From Oscheius sp. JU75 (taxonomy: Eukaryota; Nematoda; Chromadorea; Rhabditida; Rhabditidae), in contig JASJZC010000007.1 in NCBI GenBank assembly GCA_037178855.1, positions 8,122,001 to 8,186,000 on the forward strand: 64,000 nucleotides of DNA. The letters are read 5' to 3'. The position numbers and the translations under genes are program-made. The notes under the pieces were generated by a model. It did not search any database, was not told where the DNA came from, and saw only the letters and a list, made by a program, of their open reading frames with translations. Each line of letters begins with the position of its first letter. The first letter of the stretch is position 1. Positions 13,501-24,109 of the stretch are shown here, piece by piece.

Positions 13501-13695
13501 ATGAGAGTTCAGGAAGGAGAAGACAAAGTTTGTCCCTGCAGCCATATCGGAATTCTGAGGAGGTGTGATGAACTTTCTTGCCGTTCGAGAGTTCACTGAA
13601 CTTTATAGTCATAAACAAAATAAAGTAATACCTTGTCTGATATTGACAGCAGCAAGGCCCGTAGCAACCAAGGTGAGGAGTAGAATTACCCTCAT
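10565..13695 (-). CDS. secreted IgGFc-binding protein N-terminal domain protein, copy B, 463 aa
   Basis: Thirteen exons (- strand): 13695-13632, 13595-13354, 13313-13247, 12880-12780, 12740-12630, 12594-12415, 12374-12279, 12145-12020, 11985-11894, 11852-11712, 10812-10723, 10684-10620, 10581-10565; 1392 nt. Signal peptide MRVILLLTLVATGLAA. Domain markers parallel copy A: GTNFVFSFLNSHL, SIYVTSNLPIKLVATNQ, AFAVLPICQLGTSYIAV, IATQDNTA, ANKPVAVISGAVCGYG and CSHEALMLYP. The ATG directly follows a TTTTTTTTTAG acceptor plus one base. The junction after CSHE uses a GC donor (12414-12409) where copy A has GT. The 899-bp intron 11711-10813 carries a MITE and a tRNA-like element. The 5' part has one intron more than copy A. 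Role presumably extracellular; partner unknown. Confidence 0.8.
10900..10972 (-). repeat. tRNA-derived element (degenerate)
   Basis: The - strand carries a perfect box A (10964-10954, TAGCGGAGTGG) and a near-consensus box B (10922-10911, GGTTTAAACTCC) about 32 bp downstream. No good acceptor stem closes the fold, so this is a tRNA pseudogene or SINE piece inside an intron of copy B. Confidence 0.45.
11119..11588. mobile_element. non-autonomous DNA transposon (MITE) with about 28-bp terminal inverted repeats
   Basis: The left end starts TATAGTCCATTTTCAACG. The reverse complement of the right end starts TATAGTCTGTTTTCAACG, and the match continues through GAAGAG(C/T)GGCA. Length is about 470 bp with no transposase frame. 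It sits inside the large intron of IgGFc-N copy B and accounts for much of its size. Confidence 0.7.
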
Positions 13696-14869
13696 TCTAA
13701 AAAAAAACAATATTGGGAGTTTCCCGAGACAGAATAAAGAGTGACGATAAGTTAATCTCCGCAAATAATGGCGCGTTAACAGTCTGTTCGATAAGGCGGC
13801 TTTTCAAAGTGTTGAACGCCCTTCGAATAAGCTTTGTGAATTGATTGCAAAAGACGTCTCTTCTGCTAAAAATGTCATCTTTAAGGTGTGGCTGGACTCA
13901 TGAAATCATATCAACGACTAAACCCAGATAAGTTCATGAAGAACACGGTTGTATAAACTTGTGGAACTTCTTTAGGGTTTCGTATTGAACACTTGAAACT
14001 GTACTTGAGCAAAAAGTTTTATAGAATATGTTGATTAGGGACAATTGTTCATAGCCTCAAATTTGGTGCGTTCACCGTTTGGTTAAAAAAACAATAAAAG
14101 AGTCACAAAAACGAATCTGCTACGATCTTTTCGGTTTCAACCAATTTTGTCTTTTTGTGTTTTTGTTTCAATCTGCATGCTCTTACTGCGTTTAAAGCCA
14201 ATTAGAAAGCCCGAGACAATGGAGCATCACATGATGCGACTGATAAGACGACCAAGGACGGATCCCATAGCTGCAGCTATTACTAAAAGTGAGCTTCATT
14301 TTTCTGTCATTTTCTGCTATTTCCAGGGAAAGAAAGTGATCTTCCCGTGCAGAAAACTTTAAAATAAGCGTGACAATCCAATTTATCGTCAAAGCTGCCC
14401 ACAATGATCTTTTCCTGGCACAAAGCTTTTTTCCTTGTCGTAATACCTTATCTTATCTTAAAAACCAATAAATCGTATTTGTATTAATGTTCATCTTTAC
14501 CGGGGTTTCTTAGGGGATGTGCAGCTCTCTCTTTGCCAACTGCCTACAATTGTCTTTTAGCTCCTGCTTGCGACGATCTTTATCATTTGCAAGAAAATTG
14601 CTAAAAAAAAAACGGCCAGAAACTGATTAGAAACATGCGGTAAAAACGATTTGTACGTGATTGCGTACAAAATTTGGTCGAAACCAAACATTTCGAAATC
14701 GATTCGTTCAAAATCGACTTACCGCGAAACCGATTGCGGCGAATTCAAACGCGGGGGGATCGGTTTGTTCAGAACCGTCACAGACCCCCAGAAACAAAAC
14801 AAAACAGTGGTGCAAACAAACGTAAACTTGAACTAATAGAGGTCTAAAAGTTAGCTCAAACCGCAGCCA
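13696..14869. other. intergenic, no gene recognised
   Basis: 5' flank of IgGFc-N copy B followed by AT-rich sequence. Short open frames at 14147-14404 have no support. Confidence 0.45.
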
Positions 14870-15446
14870 AGGCCCCATTCACACTAATTGTTGGCAAGTC
14901 AAGTCAGTTCGAGAGATACCTTCTTTGGGAGAACGTTGCTTCTGTCATGGTAGCTCGACTGGCGCGAAAAATGCGAACAGGGCGAAGTGAAAGAGAAGGA
15001 CCAGTACAGGCTGACAGAAGGGAATAGAAACCGGGCAAAATTCAAAGGTATCAGAGGATATAACTGTCATTGTGCTCCCCAGGGGCGATAGCATTACTTG
15101 GACAGGGTTGAGAAATCGGAATAATGGGTTCAAAGAGTGAAAGGGAAGTGGGGTCAAAGAGTGAGAAGTGGGTTTCACTGATTAGAAATGGTCATTAGCA
15201 ATCGTTTTTGCTGGGGAAAGGACAAGGTAGATATGCCTCAAGGGGGAAAGACAGGTCAAACGCATTAAAAAAAAAATGCAGAAAACGCTGTATTCATTCG
15301 GTACGCAATTTTGCGTCAAGTCGAACCGTGGTGTTCTTTATTACTACCAGTTCTTTTGAAAGTAAAAAAGTAAAAACTGCGCAAAATAAAGTTTATCGTT
15401 TTTGCTGGGGAAAGGACAAGGTAGATATGCCTCAAGGTGCGCAACA

Positions 15447-15489
15447 AGTTAGGCTACCGCCCCGAAGGGGCGGCGGCCTAACTTGTCTA
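15447..15489. repeat. GC-rich hairpin inside the tandem repeat block
   Basis: Arms of 20 bp around a GAA loop (ACAAGTTAGGC..CCGCCCC against GGGGCGG..GCCTAACTTGT) pair at 18 of 20 positions. It probably marks an element end. Confidence 0.6.
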
Positions 15490-15763
15490 GTTTAAAATGT
15501 CCTCGCGTCTCTGTCTGTCTGAAGCCAATATTGCCAATTAGTGAGCACTATTTTGTGCGCATACTAACTGTTGGCAAGTCAATTCTCACAGTGAAAATTT
15601 CATGCGTGTTTGAGCATCTACCAAGAATTTCGCGCTCTTCTTGAGCATGTCGAAGAAGGCTGTAAAAACCTCGCCCATGTAATTGTTTTGCCGCAAAGCT
15701 TGCATTGGAGTAGCGTCGTCTTCGAACAAGTCCGTCTTTTAAATTGTCCTCGCGTTTCTTTCA

Positions 15764-15788
15764 CTCTCTCTCTCTCTCTCTCTCTCTT
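15764..15788. repeat. (TC)n microsatellite
   Basis: About twelve TC units in a row. Confidence 0.9.
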
Positions 15789-16770
15789 TTCCTGTGTGTG
15801 TGAAGTTCGAATGGATAAGGTTATAATTGAAAAAAATGGGAATTGGGTTCGAGTGAAAGGAAAGTGGTTTTGAGGAACGGGAAGCGGGTTCGAAGAGTGG
15901 GAAGCGGGTTTAAATGATTAGTAGTGATCTTAAGCAATAGTTTTACTGGAGAAAAGACGAGGTAGGTACGCCCGGGTCGCAACAAGTTAAGCGGCGTACC
16001 TTGTGTTTGTGAAAGTCTCCGGAGTCAAGAAGCCGAAATATTTGTGGAACAAGGTGGCATCAGTAGGTAAAGTAGAGATAAAGCATTTCGTACGTTTAAG
16101 AAGACACAGAATAAGATCAACAACCTTTTTTTATCTGTGGTACGCCAGAAGGATCGTCTGGATTGTACAATTTCACGCCTATAGAGACATTTATCCGTGT
16201 TTGGTTACATTCGCTTTTTACATGACTAGAATGTTGGTCTACTTCTTTTCATATATTCCCACTCATTTGGATGTTTTTTTTGTTAAAAAGCTTTGGATGG
16301 AAGCGTCCTTATTATCACTACAAATATTCCACAATCTATTTTAAGATGTTCTCGCGTCTCTGTCTGAGTGTGTGTCTGCCTGAAACCAATATTGCCAATT
16401 AGTGTGCACTACTTTGTGCGCACACTACATGCTTGCAAGTCAAACCTGAGTCAGTTCGTAGCTTCGTTGGGAGAACGTTGCTCCTGTTACGGCACTTCGA
16501 TTGGATGGAATGCGGATAGATTGAAGTGGGCATGACAGTTGGACAAAAGAAAGTAGAAATCGAGCAGTTTTGGAAAAATCGGATTATTCCTGGCGAGCCC
16601 CAAGAGGCGATAGCATTACTTGTTACCAAAACTTTGCAAGTTTCTTGCAAACTTGAAAAGCGCCTTCGCTTCAGAAGTCGTTGTGCTCAGTGCTTCCTTC
16701 AAAAATAGCCCACTCTCCTACATCAAAGTAAGTATATTTTCTGTCCCCATATGGCTAAATTGTTTTTAGA

Positions 16771-17183
16771 ATGAGTGATCAGGCTAGTCTGCCCTCCTGC
16801 ATGCGCTCGACCGAGGTCTCATCGGATCGCCAGCCCAGGTTTCTTCCGCCTTCGCCTCGATTCCAGCCTACCGTGGCCAAAAAGACCCCTGCGTCTAGCC
16901 GCAGCTTCGTCAGGAAGACTTTTAGCCTTCGCAAAGCCCGGTCATTCCCATTCCTGCCCCGGAAAGATCTGACACTCCCACTGGATTGCCGACGAATGGC
17001 ATGCCGATTCCTATTGCCACTTCCACACCCGGTCATGATGGGCTCCTATGAGGACGGATGGTTAGTTCCTTCTATTTCGATGTATTAATATTGCTTAATT
17101 TTATAGTCACTTTCGTGGTCGATGAGCAGGGTTCCGCCGTCCTCCACGAACTTCCCGCTCCATTCCTGGTTTGCCGTATGTGA
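16771..17183 (+). CDS. possible small Pro/Thr-rich protein, 75 aa (doubtful)
   Basis: The ATG follows a TTTTTAG acceptor by one base. A phase-consistent model is 16771-16815, 16926-17031, 17107-17183. The middle exon reads PVIPIPAPERSDTPTGLP and the last reads VTFVVDEQGSAVLHEL. A single open frame running 16771-17088 competes with this model, and upstream a donor near 16727 could join a 5' non-coding exon. No family recognised. The acceptor position and the proline-rich composition are the only evidence. Confidence 0.3.
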
Positions 17184-18324
17184 TATACATACATCCCCAT
17201 ATCAGTTCTAAATTTCTATCTATCTGCTGTTTTTCATTGATACCAATGGTCTCCACACCCATTACTCGACGGAAAACAATGAAATAAGTTGTTTCCGCAC
17301 TGGATCTACGAACCTATCCTGATGGCTGTTTTGACTACTCATTAGGTTTTTGTTTGAAAAAGGCATCAAAAACGGTATAGGGACAGTTCAGGATTCCACA
17401 GGGAGGTTTCGTCTGTTAGGACCATTATTGAGCAAAAAAGTTGTATGTATCCTGTACACATGATACAGAGAAACATAGTCAAGCTAACTTCCTGTGGATT
17501 GCGTTCATGTTATATCTGAGAACGGATATATAGGGCAGGAAACCAGAAGAAGTTTAACACTCTTTAGCCTGTTTGATGACGATGATTTTGAACTTCCAAC
17601 GCGAAACCTCGCAATCGCCTGGTAACTGCGCCACGTTGCCAAAAAATTTCAGTTCGTTCAGTGATCCCAATCAGTGTTTCCTGCTTCTCCTTCAGCCTAG
17701 GCGAATAGAAGGCTCGCTACAGACCGGTTTTATTCGATTTTGCGCAGGCCGCGATTTCTTGCGCTTTCTGTGACACATCCACAAGTCGCATTCTCTCCCC
17801 ATTCAAGACAAAACTGTCATTCTCGGACCTTTTTCTCTACTATGACACCTTCAAATTGCTAGCTTTTCAATCCCTTCGATTTTCGTTTTCTAAGCTAGAT
17901 CATTTGTCTTTCTGCAACACTGGTTTTCAGTCCGAGAACCGGTTGTTTGTTTCTTTTCTCCCCACAACAGGTCCAACCAACCTTTTCATCTTACTACTTG
18001 GCCAAAACAACATGTAATAAGTGGTTTCGCTCGCTTGCACTTCCTATACTCCCTGTTTGAAGACGGACTCGTTCTGACCAACAACAAGCCGTGTGTAACC
18101 TTGAAACAATAGCCATAAACGTTTTGCCGAGGCTGTAAGCCTCCCCAATTTTTTAAGGTTCTGCAGATTTTCCTCTTTCCTATGTAGAGTAATGTTATCT
18201 TTCTTGTTTTCCAACTGGTACATCTGGCGCAAGCCGGTTCGCACCTTCTTATCGGTTCATCTCTGCGGTGTATACGTTTACTTTTCTTGATTAGTGTCAT
18301 TCATCTGTGAAGCTTAATTTACAG
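17184..18324. other. intergenic, no gene recognised
   Basis: Upstream flank of the DB-module gene. Open frames at 17573-17773 and 17986-18300 lack splice or domain support. Confidence 0.4.
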
Positions 18325-19445
18325 ATGCTTCTGTTAATCCTTGCATTGGTCGGCGTCTGTATTGCACAGGATCATAACACTCTGGATTTCGACAATCCGA
18401 CGGTCGGTTTTTTTTTCAAACTTTTGCAATAGCCACCCAGCAGGGTGCGGCTTAAACTATTCTACAAACATCGATTTTGTAGATTTTTGACGGCTACAGA
18501 GAACAAATAATTGGAAAGAATCTGAAAAGGTAGTCAAAATTGTAGTTTATGTAAAACAACAGTGCTGAGCTTGAAATCTATTTCCGCTTAGGCACAGAGA
18601 CTCCCTTCTCTCTTATAGGATCGATCAACTCGTCTCTTGATCCGGGTGGCGAATTTGGTGGCGCGTCCCTCACCCACTAAGGTTTATCACTTATACTATG
18701 TTGTTACTATTGCAACACACTTTATGACCTTTTGTTTCAAGCTTTGCAACAAAGCCCACGTCGAAGATCGTGAAATAAAAAGTTAGAAGTGACCTCCCAC
18801 TAGTCTCGAGTTGTACTTGCAGTCTACCCCATGCACAGCGCGTACACACTCTCTCAGTCAACAACAAAACTTTCAGAATTGTGGAACAGAGAACACGAAA
18901 TGGAAGCCATGCATCGAGAGGAAAGTTGCTGACCAGGTAGGGATCTCATTTTTCCTTTACTTTTCTTCCTTTTTAGGTATTTGGCTCCTGCTGTGAGCGA
19001 TTTGTGCCTCCCGAGTGTCGTGGCATGTGCATTTACGAGACTAATGCCATCGAGTCGCGTGTAATCGTAAGAACTCAATCATCGGCTCCGAGTAGACAGG
19101 TGTTAATTTTAGCTGATGCACACAATTCAACCATCGCGCTGTCGTCTGTACAAATATCTGCCGTCCATCGTTCACTGTGCTGCCCAGACACACGACAACA
19201 CCGACTGCTGTCGGTCAAACGGAATCGCTCAACTTGGAGAACAATGCTTGGAAATGTGCAAGCCGCAGGTCCTTTACATATCTTTCCTCAAAGCAAAAAA
19301 TTTTTTCTAGTCAAACCCACGCCGATTCTGGGGAGTCAAATCCCTGAGGAAGGATCTCGTTGTCTGTCTGGCCAAATGGGACCAAATCATGCAGTGCCAT
19401 CAGTCTGGTCTCCGTGCCAGGAAAGTTCCTCGTCCGACGGTCTAG
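18325..19445 (+). CDS. secreted DB-module cysteine-rich protein, about 172 aa
   Basis: Exons 18325-18402, 18877-18936, 18977-19066, 19113-19268, 19311-19445; 519 nt with phase-0 joins throughout. The ATG directly follows a TTTACAG acceptor. Signal peptide MLLLILALVGVCIA ends before QDHN. The cysteine pattern of the nematode DB module is clear: FGSCCERFVPPECRGMC, then TDCCRSNGIAQLGEQCLEMC, then VVCLAKWDQIMQC near the C-terminus. DB-module proteins are secreted, often cuticle- or glia-associated in nematodes; the role of this one is unknown. The 474-bp first intron is unusually long and could hide a further exon. Confidence 0.8.
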
Positions 19446-19922
19446 AAATGTCATATCAAGTGTTAAGGATTAAAGAATATCTATCTATTTCGGTCATTTG
19501 GTGTGTTCGCCCTTTCCCTATACGCATATTTCTGGCCACAATCCGATTGACTGCACGCTTCAGCGCGATCACACAAATGTCTGTGTAATTTTCAAAAGCA
19601 AAATGTACATTGATTTTCAGCCCCCAGGCCAGGGCTCTCTTTATGGACCGGGGAAACACCCTGTTTACAGCTCTTAACATGTGTCTCCGCATATCCGAGC
19701 TCAAAATAGTATTAGCACATTTTCACACTTTCACCGACCGCAGTCTGCAGAGACTATTAACTCCTGTTCAATACTACACGGGACCTTTTTATGGCTTCGG
19801 AGAGTAGCGACGAAAAAGCTTTGACTTCTTCCCCCACTTCTAGACAGCATCGCCCAATTGAGTTCTAAGCGAACAACTTTGTCTCCTAACTTCTTTTCCT
19901 CGACTTTGATGAGTTTCTTTAG
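19446..19922. other. convergent intergenic gap
   Basis: Lies between the 3' end of the DB gene (+) and the 3' end of the unrecognised - strand gene. Nothing recognised. Confidence 0.5.
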
Positions 19923-21016
19923 CTATTCATAGATCTCGAAACTGAAAGGTCCCAATTGACTAGTTTTTTTTTTTTTGAAGTAACCGAACCTTCTTCCAGA
20001 GAAAGAGAGAGGCTCATAAATCGAGTAATCGAGATGGCCAGTTGTGCTCATCGTTTCCTCGTCGCCCTCGCGAAGCATGAGCCGATTATGTCGTGAGACC
20101 AGACGAGCGCTCTCCCCCGTATTTACTAGTTCTAACACTAAATTCCCTCTATGCCCTGTCATTACTCTTAGACAGGCATCGAGCATAATAGATTCCTCTA
20201 GCTATAAATCTCTCTGTACATCGGAACGGTAATTATAGGAGGATTTCTTGTCTGAGTTTTCTATTTATTCGCTTTTTTGCACGGGACCTCCCAATCTCTT
20301 GCGTACACCATGTCATTGTTTTCAGTCTGCTCCCTCGCAGACCAAAACTGCAATCGTTTCTCGTTGCTAAGTGCAAACGGCCACATCGCATTGTCGTCTA
20401 GAAGAATTTTTTTAAAGGCTTCTGCTATGCCACGCGTCAATGGAAAAAAAACTTGTTGCGCCTCAAAACCTCTTGTTGACATAACAGCATATTTCAAAAC
20501 TATTCTTGCAGTTGTTTCTATAATCTCTTCCTGAAAATCGTATTGTAGTAGCCTTAGGGAAAAACATGTGTAACTCATTCAAATGATAGCAGTCGCTCAT
20601 TTGAAGTACACCCGCCTTTTTCCCAACTTCCTGGGTTTTGTTTCCACCCCGGAATGATGAACGTGATATGGATGCTGCGGCAAGACCTGACAAAGTACAA
20701 TTAATATCGAGTTCACGTCGCCTCTTTCCCCCAAGCTTCGTGTTTCAATTCACCCAGGCGGTTCAGTCGTCACACCGCTCCTCATATTCCCAAACTTTGT
20801 TCACACCTGAAAAGAGTTTGACGTAGGGCGGCACAGGCTTTATGTGTCAAGTAGGAGAGACAGACGAAGCTCACTTTTTGGCTCAGTCTCTCTATTTGAA
20901 CAATGGCACAGCCGCGTCACGGGCCCTTGGTAATACGAGCTCTCTTCTAAATTCTTGCGTTGAAGTTTCAGTTGAATTGCCCAACGAATTTCCTCCGCGA
21001 AATACCTTTCCGCGCG
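19923..21016 (-). CDS. C-terminal exons of an unrecognised multi-exon protein (last 226 residues)
   Basis: Six exons in consistent phase (- strand): 21016-20875, 20806-20776, 20723-20687, 20530-20309, 20201-19990, 19959-19923, ending in a stop at 19923-19925. The product starts RAERYFAEEIRWAIQLKLQR, runs through LTRGIAEAFKKILLDDNAMW and ends LGPFSFEIYE. It looks soluble and mostly helical; no signal or membrane segment and no family that I recognise. Five introns preserving frame argue that the exons are real. The 5' part is missing from this model. A coding-like exon at about 23205-23044 (LSIWADMMLYKRTLVTQ), with a start codon at 23233 and a good donor, may belong to the same gene, but I could not join the two. 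Confidence 0.55.
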
Positions 21017-23680
21017 CTAAGGTAATTGCTCTGAGACCATTATCTATCCAATAGGCACCTATTTTTTTTAGCAGTTTAAAGCTGAATAATGGCTTTCTAT
21101 GGAAAAGGAAACTAATAGGAAAGGTTTGCGACTCCTGAATTGCCGGGGCAACAAACTATGACTCAAGCGGGGACAACATGCCAACAAGCCTGTTTTTCGC
21201 GACATTAATACAATATTTGGCATAAACTTCTATATTTTGGAACGTCCCAGTCGGTCATATATCAAAATGGGAAACAAAGTATGTGCGAAGCAACTTTTAG
21301 GGGCTCCGACTCGTAAATGCTAGACTGCCAGATGTTCCGCCTCAGCTGTTGTGTGTGCTTTCGTCATTGCGACCTTTATTGATCATCGCCTCCAGACTTT
21401 ACGCGAAATTTCGTAGCGCAATCCTGTCCTCGTCCATACTCATCATTTTGAAGCCATTTTAGGGGAATATTGTCTAAAAAAAGACCGAGAAACTTTTCTA
21501 AATGTGTGTACTCATTGGAGAAACTGACACATTTGCCGATTTAATTTCGTCTGGATCCATTTTCCCCTTTACTGACCAGTTTTGCTTCCCAAAAATCAAT
21601 TTTCGAAGAACTAAGCTTGTTATTTACAGCTTTCTCGAATTGAAAGCTGTAAATCCTACTTAAAGTTTTGCTTTCCGCGCTTTCCTAAGCTTCTCATGCC
21701 TTTCTAGTTTCCTATGCCCACATTTTCAATATACCCTCGTTTTCTCTGTTACAAAATTGATGTCAATCTATACAAATAATTTGGAACTATTCGCGTTGTT
21801 TGTTCCCTGTTATGAAATTTTGCGAAAAACGCTTGTTGACAACATACTCAACACAGTAAGCTGTTTGAATCTTCTACGATTCTGGCATTCTCACCAAATC
21901 TTCGATCATCATTAGTTGAAAGCCATTTTCTTTAACGTGTATTTCTGTCACCTCTGTTATAGAGCCATCGGGTAGAAAGCAACGATTTTTTTCCATTTGG
22001 CGTACTACTTAGTAAAGCCCAAATTCACGGAACGTGTTCAAAACCTTATTCCGTTCATAAATCCTTTTTGTTTACCTTATCCTGAAGATATAAAGGCGCA
22101 TAATGCTTTCTACTAATACATAGGTTTTCTACTGTAGACAACTATAGCCTCAACTTTTTCAACGCTGTTTCTTATTAAAAGTAGATTCCTCTGTAAATGT
22201 TCACATACTTGTGTATTTATCGTTGAGAATGTTTTGCTGCATCGGAAAACATAGAAACTGCAATTTTCTATCCAACCGTTATTGAAAGTGCTGAGTGTCA
22301 ATGACCTCTAGTTGCTAAGATTCTCAAAGCTATATCAGCATAAACTACGATAACGTGAATTATTCCCATGTTGACCGCAGAACTGAGGAGGTTTGTACAC
22401 GAACTGACCCACTCCTCTAGTAATCACAGCCACGGGTTCCCGCACGGGCCTGCATACATAAGCCTGACCAAATTTGCTTCCTCGTAGCTAATTCCTTCAC
22501 TTCCCTGGCTGAAAGATGATTATGTTAGCATGTTGTTGGAGGGGACCTTCGACCTTTACCAGAGCACACGGCTGTCTTTCCGCCTCTCTCAAACCAAGCC
22601 GAACTGCAGGATTTTTGCCAGCACACGTGACAGCAGTCGTGGGTACTGAATACTTTAAAGACTTCCTCAATACCTAACAGCTCTTTCCCATATTCTTTCT
22701 CCTCAGATTGCTTCCATTAACCACGAAAATTTCAGATTAGAATAGATAGCGCACACTGCCTAAGATTGTTATGGTGAGCCGGTCGTGCTTAAACTCTTTC
22801 CACAGTTGGATGAAGGAAGACGGTGAGTATTTCATTTCAAGTATCGTGAACAACTGTTTTGTATCCTGTAACAGTACGATTGACGCGTATGAAGCCTTTC
22901 TTTCTCTTTATCGTTTTATTTTCAACCGCCGGGGAAGTGGTCGTGAGAAAGCTACAGTTCACTAAAAAATCGCCGCAAAACTAGTGTTCAATGTCAAAAG
23001 AGAAATCGGTTGTGATGTCATGACATGCCTATTGTTCCGGTCATTTACCTTTCATCCAATTTGACTCTTTCGATACGAAGTGGCGTCATTTCAATATTAC
23101 TATCACAGCCAACCTCCTTGTAAACTATTTTTCTTCTTTCAAATAAGCAGCCCTGAGTCACCAGAGTCCGTTTATACAGCATCATATCTGCCCATATTGA
23201 GAGAAAAGATGACTGTTTCTGAACAACCCCCATAAATGAAGTTCAAACGCTTTCTTCTCTCTGATGTTGCTCGCAGTCGTTCGGCCAGGTTTTATCAGAT
23301 ATAGTCTCTCTTTCTGTTTAACAAATTCTAAACAAGCATGCTTGACTGAGTGAAAAACCAAGAACCCTCATTAAAAATGCTGGCGACTGTTCGTGAACAT
23401 CTCCAATGATGTTCGAACAGTTTCTTTTTTACTTAACCCCTTAACCGTTCCCTCAGTTTAGCCGCATATTGCGTTTGAAACGTTGAAATAGGCAGTTCCT
23501 GTGAGATGCTGCAGCTTATACCCAAAAATCAAGGCTAGTACTCTTAGCGTGTCCAAGACGCTATCGAAAATTTGTGTTTGTCATCAGTTGAAAACCTGAA
23601 GCTGGTTAGTTACTCGTAATATTTGGATCAGTACCACCGCTCTGCCTACTGGTGTGCGATGCCGAGAATTTACCACGTTT
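21017..23680. other. region with unresolved - strand coding signals
   Basis: Several - strand stretches look coding and sit near plausible splice sites (about 22260-22115, 22700-22520, 22945-22790, 23205-23044), but overlapping frames compete and no single model joins them to the exons below 21016. No + strand gene is supported. Confidence 0.35.
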
Positions 23681-23688
23681 TGAGACGA

Positions 23689-23725
23689 AATCATCTCGGT
23701 ATTTAAAAAAAATACCGAGATGATT
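23689..23725. repeat. perfect palindrome, 16-bp arms, 5-nt A loop
   Basis: Arms 23689-23704 and 23710-23725 are exact reverse complements (AATCATCTCGGTATTT). Not inside any gene model. Confidence 0.9.
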
Positions 23726-23765
23726 CGCGTGAGAAAACTGCAGTTCGAACTAGGGAGTATTAAAA

Positions 23766-23813
23766 GGTGGATCTGCTAGTAGTGTCTAAGGAGACACTAC
23801 TAGCAGATCCACC
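23766..23813. repeat. perfect palindrome, 22-bp arms, AAGG loop
   Basis: Arms 23766-23787 and 23792-23813 are exact reverse complements, starting GGTGGATCTGCTAGTAG. It lies 40 bp from the preceding palindrome, with unrelated arm sequence. Confidence 0.9.
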
Positions 23814-24109
23814 GCTTTCTTCTTTGATTTTATTCCCTTTGTACAGTCGTTCAGTTTTGTCAGAGTTTTCCTATTTTTCCTTTTTTTTGTTTAGGGGAGG
23901 GGGTTGCCCATTATTTTCTGTGAAACCAAGTTCTGGAGTCATATAGACCCACGACAAGAACCCTCCAGAACAAGGATTTTGATCCTATTCTGTTTCTAAA
24001 GCGTCGCGTTGTAGCCATTTCGCTTCATGCAACATCAGTCATTAGATTCGTGTCATTGTCTAGTTTGATCTTTCAGAGTCAAAAACTAGGTCTACATTCT
24101 GTGTGAGCA

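Larger units (their letters stand above)
14870..16640. repeat. diverged tandem repeat block
   Basis: At least two to three diverged copies of one unit. A GTTGGCAAGTCAA-type segment recurs near 14889, 15567 and 16430. An AGGCGATAGCATTACTTG-type segment recurs near 15083 and 16602. A 43-bp segment is identical at 15201-15243 and 15395-15437 and recurs diverged near 15937. Copies end close to a hairpin carrying an AACAAGTTAGG arm. No transposase frame was found. Probably a local array of a non-autonomous element. Confidence 0.65.

Noticed and set aside
22520..22700. - strand exon reading AVTCAGKNPAVRLGLREAER
   Set aside because: A second frame of the same bases also looks coding, and neither joins its neighbours in phase with normal intron sizes.
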